The notes below the pieces were generated by a model. It searched no databases. It was not told where the DNA came from and saw only the letters and a list, made by a program, of their open reading frames with translations. From Candidatus Aminicenantota bacterium (GTDB lineage Bacteria > Acidobacteriota > Aminicenantia > UBA2199), in NCBI GenBank assembly GCA_023136725.1, contig JAGLQR010000013.1, positions 1 to 15,420 on the forward strand: a stretch of 15,420 nucleotides of DNA. The letters run 5' to 3'. The position numbers were made by a program, and so were the translations under genes. Below are positions 6,242 to 12,317 of the stretch, one piece after another; position 1 is the first letter of the stretch; the number at the start of each line of letters is the position of its first letter.

Positions 6242-7568
6242 TGAGGCTTTGTTCGGTACTGATGGGATAAGGTCTGAATTCGGTAAATTTCCACTTGACC
6301 CCTCTTCAATAAAAAGGATCGGATCATCCATTGAAGCATGCATGGGACCTGTCCGGATCCTTATGGGGATGGACACAAGGATTTCAGGGCCGGAAATTGA
6401 GGGACTGATCTGTGACGGGATCGATAGCAGATCAGATATTTTCAGTACAGGAGTTGTTCCTACTCCCGCATTATCCTATAACGTTGCAACAGGCCCTTTC
6501 GATCTTGGGATAATGATCACAGCATCACACAATGTCTGGTCAGATAACGGAATAAAATTGTTTGGCCCGGATGGGGAAAAATTACCTGATGAAACTCAGG
6601 ACAGGATAGAAGAGATCTTCTACTCAAACGATGTTTTTGATACCGCCGGCAGCAGAAACGGGATCACCTCTTTTGATGGATTGGAAAATTATGTAAACTT
6701 TGTAACTTCCGGATTTTCGGGAATAAAACCTGATGTATCGGGAGTTCTACTCGATTGTGCGAACGGGGCTGTTTCCGGGGCTGCACCTGCTGTATATTCA
6801 AAGCTCGGTATCAGCCATACTCTTTTTAACATCTCTCCTGATGGAAAGAACATAAATTCCGGATGCGGCTCTATGGAGCCCGGTTTCCTCAGGGGGCATA
6901 TCGTGTCAGGCGAAGGCCAATTGGGCGTAGCATTTGATGGTGACGGGGACAGGGTACTTATGATCGATAGCTCCGGTAAGGATCTGGATGGTGATTTTAT
7001 TCTATATATAATTTCAAAATATCTGATGGAGAGCGATCCTGATTATAATCCTGCAATTGTGGGAACAATAATGTCAAATCTGGCACTTGAGAGATCGCTT
7101 AAAGGATCCGGGATCAGGTTCTTCAGAAGTGATGTCGGTGACAGGCATGTTTATGAAGAGATGAAAAAAAGGTCAGCTGTGCTCGGGGGAGAACAGTCGG
7201 GACATATCATTTACAGAACAATGCAGAAAACAGGAGACGGGATAATTACATCACTCCTTTTTCTTAAGGCATTGGAATTCCTCAAGCTTTCTGTTTCTGA
7301 GGCTTCGGAACTTTACATACCTTTTCCACAAATTATAAAGAGTATTAAAATAAAAGAGAAACGGCCTCTGGACAGCTGGGAGGAACTGAATATAATGACC
7401 GGAAATTTTAATAAGGAATATGGTGATAATTCCCGTATTCTCATCAGGTATTCGGGAACAGAAAAAAAGATAAGGCTAATGATTGAGTCCGAAGATGAGA
7501 ATGTAATAAATAAAAACCTGGAGATCTTTGAAGATTTTCTGATCTCTGAGATAGGAGAAGACAAATGA
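6225..7568 (+). CDS. glmM: Phosphoglucosamine mutase GlmM
   Basis: Interconverts glucosamine-6-phosphate and glucosamine-1-phosphate on the way to UDP-GlcNAc, in the cytoplasm. The 447-aa protein is normal length and has all four alpha-D-phosphohexomutase domains. Seen are the N-terminal GTDGIR, the phosphoserine loop TASHN (Ser101 as phospho-acceptor), the metal loop DGDGDR (238-243), the sugar-specificity loop GGEQSGH and the C-terminal phosphate loop RYSGTE (408-413). Two loops depart from the family: the Pro usually after ASHN is Val (ASHNVWSDNG), and the usual RPSGTEP is RYSGTEKK. The start overlaps cdaR by 17 bases and lacks a strong ribosome site, suggesting coupling. GlmM directly inhibits CdaA in Bacillus and Listeria, which fits the shared operon. 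GTDGIR and the neighbourhood favour GlmM over phosphomannomutase. Confidence 0.93.
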   Translation: MKKRSNEALFGTDGIRSEFGKFPLDPSSIKRIGSSIEACMGPVRILMGMDTRISGPEIEGLICDGIDSRSDIFSTGVVPTPALSYNVATGPFDLGIMITASHNVWSDNGIKLFGPDGEKLPDETQDRIEEIFYSNDVFDTAGSRNGITSFDGLENYVNFVTSGFSGIKPDVSGVLLDCANGAVSGAAPAVYSKLGISHTLFNISPDGKNINSGCGSMEPGFLRGHIVSGEGQLGVAFDGDGDRVLMIDSSGKDLDGDFILYIISKYLMESDPDYNPAIVGTIMSNLALERSLKGSGIRFFRSDVGDRHVYEEMKKRSAVLGGEQSGHIIYRTMQKTGDGIITSLLFLKALEFLKLSVSEASELYIPFPQIIKSIKIKEKRPLDSWEELNIMTGNFNKEYGDNSRILIRYSGTEKKIRLMIESEDENVINKNLEIFEDFLISEIGEDK

Positions 7569-8275
7569 GATTAGGAGTAAATATTGATCACATTGCAACC
7601 CTGAGACAAGCGAGGATGACAGACGAACCTGACCCGGTCTATGCAGCTGTTCTAGCTGAATTGGCAGGAGCGGATGGGATTACGATCCACATGCGTCAGG
7701 ATAGACGTCATATTCAAGAGAAGGATCTGGAACTTCTGAGAAAGATAGTGAAAACAAAGCTTAACCTTGAGATGGCGGTTTCGATGGATATGGTTAAGAT
7801 CGCACTGAAGTACAAACCCGACACCTGTACACTGGTGCCGGAAAGCGCCGAGGAAGTAACTACGACAGGCGGCCTGGATATGCTTATGTTCGGAGATAAA
7901 GTTGAAGAGGTAACCGGGAATCTGAAGGCAGCTGGACTGGAAGTTTCGGTTTTTATTGATCCCGATATAGATCAGATCAAAGTTTGTCACAGGATGGGGA
8001 TCAAAATGATCGAATTAAATACCGGAGAATATGCAAAGAATTCGAAGACAAGTTTCGGAACTATCGAGATTGAGAAGATAAAGAAAGCAGTTCAATATGC
8101 GAAAAGACTCAATTTTAAAATATATGGCGGGCATGGTTTAACTTACCGGAATATCGGCCCGATCGCTGCAATTGAGGAGATAGAGGAGCTGAACATCGGC
8201 CACTCTATCATAGCTAATGCCGCTTTCATCGGACTCGAAAATGCGGTAAAAAAGATGAAGGAACTAATATCTTAG
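7565..8275 (+). CDS. pdxJ: Pyridoxine 5'-phosphate synthase PdxJ
   Basis: Condenses 1-deoxy-D-xylulose 5-phosphate with 3-amino-2-oxopropyl phosphate to pyridoxine 5'-phosphate in the DXP-dependent vitamin B6 pathway. The 236-aa TIM barrel carries family signatures in order: GVNIDHIATLRQAR (4-17), GADGITIHMRQDRRHI with His42, NLEMAVS with Glu69, GGHGLTYRNI with His190 and ELNIGHSIIA near the end. His42, Glu69 and His190 match the active-site residues of the E. coli enzyme by motif. The ATG overlaps the glmM stop (ATGA) and has an AGGAGA ribosome site six bases upstream. glmM-pdxJ adjacency is common in deltaproteobacteria; acpS, often next there, is absent. Having PdxJ implies the DXP-dependent B6 route rather than PdxS/PdxT. 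Confidence 0.97.
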   Translation: MRLGVNIDHIATLRQARMTDEPDPVYAAVLAELAGADGITIHMRQDRRHIQEKDLELLRKIVKTKLNLEMAVSMDMVKIALKYKPDTCTLVPESAEEVTTTGGLDMLMFGDKVEEVTGNLKAAGLEVSVFIDPDIDQIKVCHRMGIKMIELNTGEYAKNSKTSFGTIEIEKIKKAVQYAKRLNFKIYGGHGLTYRNIGPIAAIEEIEELNIGHSIIANAAFIGLENAVKKMKELIS

Positions 8276-8287
8276 AAGGGGAAAGTA

Positions 8288-9661
8288 ATGTACGATATCT
8301 TATTTTTAGGTGGTGGCCCGGCAGGTTATGAAGGGGCTATATCTGCAGGAAAAAGGGGGCTGAAGGCAGCCGTAATAGAAAAAGCATTGCCCGGAGGAAC
8401 ATGTCTCCATTCAGGATGTATTCCCACTAAGAGCCTGCTGAATTCTGTCAAGATCATTAAAGGGATAAAGAGTGCCAAAAAGCTCGGTGTTAAAATAGAA
8501 GGGTATGAAGTTGATGTCCAGGGAATGTTGAAACAAAAAGAGAGGGTTGTATCCAAACTTACCAAGGGGATAATTTATCTACTGAGTGAAAACAATGTTG
8601 ATCTCATAGAAGGGACCGGCAAGATCGTATCGCCCGGAATTGTTGAAGTTGATAATGGAGAAACGTACAGATCGAAGAATATAGTGATAGCGACCGGTTC
8701 TTCTCCTGCCCAATTACCCCATTTAAAATTTGATAATGAGTTTATTGTCAGTTCCGATGATGCTCTGCTTATTAAAGATGTACCTGAAAAACTTCTTGTA
8801 ATAGGGGCGGGAGCGATCGGAGTTGAGATGGGAGTCATATATAGTTATCTGGGTTCAGAGGTCACAATTGTTGAGATCATGGACCAGATCATCCCGGGCA
8901 GCGATAAAGAGCTTTCCGGCATGCTTGCAGGAGAATTGAGGAAAAGCAGGATCAAAGTCCTCACCTCCACTTCCGTATCCGATCCGTCGATAGACAGGGA
9001 GAACGGGAAGATCTCATTCAAGGTTAAAGATGATAAAGGGGAGAGGGAAGAGAGTTTCTCAAAAGTACTCCTTTCCGTTGGAAGAATGCCGAACACTGAA
9101 GGTATATACTCTTCTGAGATCGGAATTGAACTGGATAAAAAAGGATTTATAAAAACCGGGAAAAACCTCACAACCGGAGTTGAGGGGATATATGCATGCG
9201 GAGATGTTATAGGCCACCCGTTGCTCGCCCACAAAGCATCCCATCAGGCAATTGCAATTGTAGATCATATACTTGATGGAAAAGAGATCCATGAGATGAC
9301 AATTCCCGGTGCGGTCTTTACATTCCCCGAACTCGCTTCTGTCGGTATTACCGAAGAAGAAGCAATAGAGAAGGGAATTGAATACAAAGCAGGAAGATTT
9401 CCTTATTCTGCAGGGTCAAGGTCGAATGTGGTCGAAGAGAAGACAGGGATGGTGAAGGTCATCACAGGTATGGACAATGTCCTGCTCGGAGCCCATATTC
9501 TCGGAGCCGAAGCCGGCGAACTCCTTCCTCTTCTTACCTACGCTGTTTCAAAGGGGATGAAGACAGATGAGTTCAGGGACCTGGTGTTTATTCATCCGAC
9601 TCTAAGTGAAAATGTCTGGGAGGCGCTTGGTGAGGCAGGAGGATTCTCGATCCATATCTGA
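8288..9661 (+). CDS. lpdA: Dihydrolipoyl dehydrogenase (E3)
   Basis: FAD-dependent pyridine nucleotide-disulfide oxidoreductase that reoxidises dihydrolipoamide with NAD+ in 2-oxo acid dehydrogenase or glycine-cleavage complexes. At 457 aa it is typical. It shows the FAD-binding GGGPAGYEG (8-16), the redox disulfide GGTCLHSGCIPTK with Cys39 and Cys44, the NAD-binding GAGAIG (173-178), the second FAD segment YACGDV, and the C-terminal catalytic pair in HPTLSENVWEAL (His436, Glu441). The residues between the two cysteines are LHSG rather than the common LNVG/LNRG. It starts 12 bases after pdxJ with a strong GAAGGGGAAAG ribosome site and ends the operon. No E1, E2 or lipoate genes are adjacent, so which complex it serves is not shown. 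A related flavoprotein disulfide reductase is possible, but the His-Glu dyad and CxxxxC support E3. Confidence 0.9.
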   Translation: MYDILFLGGGPAGYEGAISAGKRGLKAAVIEKALPGGTCLHSGCIPTKSLLNSVKIIKGIKSAKKLGVKIEGYEVDVQGMLKQKERVVSKLTKGIIYLLSENNVDLIEGTGKIVSPGIVEVDNGETYRSKNIVIATGSSPAQLPHLKFDNEFIVSSDDALLIKDVPEKLLVIGAGAIGVEMGVIYSYLGSEVTIVEIMDQIIPGSDKELSGMLAGELRKSRIKVLTSTSVSDPSIDRENGKISFKVKDDKGEREESFSKVLLSVGRMPNTEGIYSSEIGIELDKKGFIKTGKNLTTGVEGIYACGDVIGHPLLAHKASHQAIAIVDHILDGKEIHEMTIPGAVFTFPELASVGITEEEAIEKGIEYKAGRFPYSAGSRSNVVEEKTGMVKVITGMDNVLLGAHILGAEAGELLPLLTYAVSKGMKTDEFRDLVFIHPTLSENVWEALGEAGGFSIHI

Positions 9662-9669
9662 TCAGAAGA

Positions 9670-10485
9670 TCAATTAAGATCGAATAGTTTTTCTCCTGTT
9701 TTTACATGCTTATCTTCGACTCCTTCCACAGGAGACCCGAGGTTTTCCGGAGTTACCATAATTATCGTTGAACCTAGTTCAAATCTTCCCATTTCATTCA
9801 TCTGGGAGGTAGTGAAGGAGATTTCCTTCCATTTGTTATCTCTTTTGTATCTTTCGATGAATTCCATTTTAATACTTCCTACAAAAGTTGCTCCAACTGC
9901 CGCAATATATATAGGAGAATCTTTGTATTTCAGTTCAAGGACTATTCTTTCATTTTTTATGAAAAGTTTTTTTATATTTTTTAAGCCGAGGTTGTTAACA
10001 GGATAGAGGTGCCCCCGCATATGACAATATCTTTTAACGACACCTTCGAGAGGGAAATGGTACCGGTGGTAGTCCATGGGTGAGAGATAGATAGTTGTGA
10101 CATACCATTTTTTATTAAAATCCAATTCCATGTTCAGGAATTCCTGAAGGTTATAATCGATCCCTTTGGCCTGGATCACTTTATCAAAATCTGCAAGTTC
10201 GATCGATGACACAACCCCGTCTGCTGGTGAGAGGATGGCTTTGCTATCTTCCTTCAATGGCCTCTTTGCCGGATCAAGTTTTCTGATAAAAACCTCAGCA
10301 AGGGAATTATAATCACTAACTTCTCCTTCATAATCATCCATGGAGATCTTGTATGTATCAACGAAAAAGTCAATTATGAATCTGACAAAGAACTTCGGAC
10401 TTTTAATCCTGGTAATCCTTCCGTAGATCCTGCTGAAAACAGGAAAGGACAAAACATACAAAAGGCTTTTAATTAAAGAATTCAT
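9670..10485 (-). CDS. psd: Phosphatidylserine decarboxylase proenzyme
   Basis: Converts phosphatidylserine to phosphatidylethanolamine at the inner membrane. It is a pyruvoyl enzyme made as a 271-aa proenzyme that cleaves itself at Gly-Ser. The cleavage motif is LGST (237-240), so Ser239 would become the pyruvoyl group. The other members of the autoproteolytic triad are visible as Asp89 in SPADG and His143 in DYHRYHFP, with His140 also conserved. The N-terminus is weakly hydrophobic (SLLYVLSFPVF), fitting membrane association. Length and order fit the bacterial type I enzyme. The ATG has AGGG five bases upstream. The gene converges on lpdA with an 8-bp gap and no visible terminator, and diverges from the PepSY gene. 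No phosphatidylserine synthase gene is adjacent. Confidence 0.93.
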   Translation of the reverse strand: MNSLIKSLLYVLSFPVFSRIYGRITRIKSPKFFVRFIIDFFVDTYKISMDDYEGEVSDYNSLAEVFIRKLDPAKRPLKEDSKAILSPADGVVSSIELADFDKVIQAKGIDYNLQEFLNMELDFNKKWYVTTIYLSPMDYHRYHFPLEGVVKRYCHMRGHLYPVNNLGLKNIKKLFIKNERIVLELKYKDSPIYIAAVGATFVGSIKMEFIERYKRDNKWKEISFTTSQMNEMGRFELGSTIIMVTPENLGSPVEGVEDKHVKTGEKLFDLN

Positions 10486-10493
10486 AATACCCT

Positions 10494-10499
10494 ATTATA
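10494..10499 (-). promoter_or_regulatory. Predicted -10 box of psd
   Basis: A perfect TATAAT on the minus strand ends eight bases before the psd ATG. The predicted transcript would begin within a few bases of the start codon, giving almost no leader. The -35 region is weak (TTTCAT at 17 bp). The 29-bp inverted repeat begins just upstream of that -35 region. Confidence 0.35.
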
Positions 10500-10527
10500 T
10501 CCCCTTTTCCCTAAAAATGAAACATTC

Positions 10528-10600
10528 GGGGACGGTGCTTGACATTTTGACATTTTAATTTACAAGCATGGAAAATGTCAAAATGTCAAGCACCGTCCCC
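10528..10600. repeat. Perfect 29-bp inverted repeat with 15-nt loop
   Basis: The left arm 10528-10556 (begins GGGGACGGTGCTTGACA) is the exact reverse complement of the right arm 10572-10600 (ends CAAGCACCGTCCCC); the loop is 10557-10571. Each arm holds two tandem copies of the 8-mer TTGACATT. The element lies between two divergent genes, so it is not a 3' terminator of either. The G-rich ends and perfect symmetry resemble REP-like palindromes mobilised by IS200-like Y1 (RAYT) transposases or a small MITE. No transposase gene and no clear target-site duplication are visible. The repeat is seen directly; its class is inferred. Confidence 0.9.
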
Positions 10601-10672
10601 CTTTTTCGGGAATTTCAAAATGTAATGTTTATCTGAGATGACATAAGCATGACAATGTAAATATGACCATCG

Positions 10673-10701
10673 TTGACACATTTGGGGATCAAATATATAA
10701 T
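10673..10701 (+). promoter_or_regulatory. Perfect-consensus sigma70 promoter of the PepSY gene
   Basis: TTGACA (10673-10678), a spacer of exactly 17 bp and TATAAT (10696-10701) match the sigma70 consensus at all 12 positions with optimal spacing. The start of transcription is expected six to eight bases after the -10 box, at about 10707-10709, which is the ATG at 10708. The promoter lies inside the 5' end of the longest open frame (ATG 10663), so it also decides the start codon. Confidence 0.7.
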
Positions 10702-10707
10702 CCACAG

Positions 10708-12255
10708 ATGAAAATAGTGAAGTGGATATTCAATAAATCGAAATTTTTACATAAATATATCGGATTATTCATAATCCTTTTCCTTACATGGTCTTCTTTC
10801 TCGGGGATCATATTGAATCATCCTGATCTGGTTTCTGGAATTTCAGTTCCGGGCTGGCTGGTACCATCCCAGTATGAAACGGAGAACTGGAACAGAAGCT
10901 CTCTGATCGAGATGCTTTACGTGAAAGAAGACAAAAATAAAGCTTTCATTGGCGGGAAAAAGGGTGTTTGGAAAACAGATGACGGGGGGAAAACATTTAA
11001 AAAAATGTTGGATGGATTCACCGGTTCGCTCTATTATGGGAAGGTGAATGATCTGTTCCTTCTCGAAGATGAAGATCAGGTGCCGGAGCTTTTCGCCGCT
11101 TCCTTCGGTGGATTGTGGGCCTGCAATACCAACAATGAAAAATGGGAAAAGATCTTTCCGGAAAGTGGAAATAAGGAAGTAAAAAAGATCTTGAGAATTG
11201 ATAACAGACTAATCATTTTTACTCCGTCAGAAGTTTGGGAAACATCAATTGGATCCACATCTTTTAACTTCAGGAAAATTGATCTGAAGAGAGAGGGCGA
11301 GGAGAAGGCTGCAAAAGTTTCTCTTGTCCGTCTCTTCTTCGATCTTCACGGTGGGCATGCATGGGGAATAGCCGGAAGGATCATCTTTGACATAGTCGGG
11401 TTGTTGATAATTTTTCTGAGCATTTCTGCTTTCTATATGTGGTATTTCCCGAAAAAATGGAAAAAAAAGAAGGAAAAATCTGCAAGTAAAAGATCTTCAT
11501 TTAACTTTTTTTATAAATATCATCTGAAACTCGGTATCTGGCTGGCAGTTATACTTCTTCTGATTGGTGTGACTGCATTTTTTATGAGGCCGCCTTTCCT
11601 CGCAGTTATTGCACGCGGTGATATTGATGTTTCTTTATATCCGGGGCCTTTCCCTGACAATCCTTGGGATAAGAAGATCCATAGTGCTCTTTACCTGAAA
11701 GATAAAGCAAAAGTCCTGATCGAGGCTGAAGACGGGATCTGGGAAGGGGATGACACAATGACGGGTGAATTCAGGAAAACAAGGATTCCAATTCTTGTTT
11801 TTGTTATGGGTGCAACTGTATTTGAAGAATACCCTGAAGGGGGATTTATTGTAGGATCATTCAACGGCCTTTTTCATATTCCGGGGGATGGAAGGGCGAT
11901 CGATATAATTTCAGGAAAAATGGTGAGATTTGTCTCACCGGTCCGACCGGCTGATAAAATGATCTCCGGGTATTTCAGAACACCGGAAGGTGAGGAGTTC
12001 ATTACTGCTTTCAAGCAGGGGATAGTGCCGGTCAAAGGATCAGAGTTGAAGGGAAGGTTCGATTTACCGGAAGAGATCAGGAATGATAACAGGTTACCTT
12101 TGTGGAACTATATGTTCGAACTTCATAACGGAAGGATGTTTAAAGATCTGATCGGAGAATGGTATATACTGATAATCCCGATCGGTTCTTTCCTCTTCAT
12201 CCTGATAACGTTGACAGGGATCTTCGACTGGATTTACACCCGCTTCAGAAAATAA
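10708..12255 (+). CDS. PepSY-type four-helix membrane protein with Asp-box/propeller-like extracytoplasmic repeats
   Basis: Integral membrane protein of the PepSY-associated TM family, whose better-known members are linked to iron or siderophore reduction and haem. I choose the ATG at 10708 (515 aa): the open frame continues to ATG 10663, but a perfect promoter lies between the two. Four membrane helices are expected at about 16-37, 222-246, 275-293 and 484-508. Histidines sit at the helix ends (His15, His38, His213, His216, His272, His473) in settings such as LHKYIG, DLHGGHAWG and ELHNGRMF, plausible haem ligands. Two large extracytoplasmic segments (38-221 and 294-483) contain repeats of beta-propeller character, including the Asp-box KTDDGGKTF (89-97) and the related GLWACNTNNEKW, GIWEGDDTM and GLFHIPGDG. 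I see no PepSY motif itself and no signal peptide apart from helix 1. The kinase gene follows after 62 bases with its own promoter-like sequence. Function is not known; a redox or haem role is inferred. Confidence 0.75.
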   Translation: MKIVKWIFNKSKFLHKYIGLFIILFLTWSSFSGIILNHPDLVSGISVPGWLVPSQYETENWNRSSLIEMLYVKEDKNKAFIGGKKGVWKTDDGGKTFKKMLDGFTGSLYYGKVNDLFLLEDEDQVPELFAASFGGLWACNTNNEKWEKIFPESGNKEVKKILRIDNRLIIFTPSEVWETSIGSTSFNFRKIDLKREGEEKAAKVSLVRLFFDLHGGHAWGIAGRIIFDIVGLLIIFLSISAFYMWYFPKKWKKKKEKSASKRSSFNFFYKYHLKLGIWLAVILLLIGVTAFFMRPPFLAVIARGDIDVSLYPGPFPDNPWDKKIHSALYLKDKAKVLIEAEDGIWEGDDTMTGEFRKTRIPILVFVMGATVFEEYPEGGFIVGSFNGLFHIPGDGRAIDIISGKMVRFVSPVRPADKMISGYFRTPEGEEFITAFKQGIVPVKGSELKGRFDLPEEIRNDNRLPLWNYMFELHNGRMFKDLIGEWYILIIPIGSFLFILITLTGIFDWIYTRFRK

Positions 12256-12280
12256 ATTTTGTCTCATGCCTTCTGTCCTC

Positions 12281-12309
12281 TTGACAAGAAGCCGATCAAA
12301 TATAATAAT
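12281..12309 (+). promoter_or_regulatory. Predicted promoter of the hybrid kinase gene
   Basis: A perfect TTGACA at 12281-12286 is followed by AATAAT at 12304-12309 (17-bp spacing, 5/6) or by TATAAT at 12301-12306 (14-bp spacing, too short for the usual optimum). Either gives a transcript starting within about five bases of the ATG at 12318, so the mRNA would have almost no leader. No Shine-Dalgarno sequence is visible before that ATG. Confidence 0.45.
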
Positions 12310-12317
12310 TGTTACAT

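Noticed and set aside
9657..9666. Palindrome TCTGATCAGA over the lpdA stop as a terminator
   Set aside because: It is a self-complementary 10-mer without a loop or adjoining T-run, and it overlaps the stop codon; nothing supports termination there.
10539..10589. TTGACA hexamers inside the 29-bp inverted repeat as promoters
   Set aside because: No acceptable -10 box is found 16-18 bp downstream of any of the four copies on either strand.
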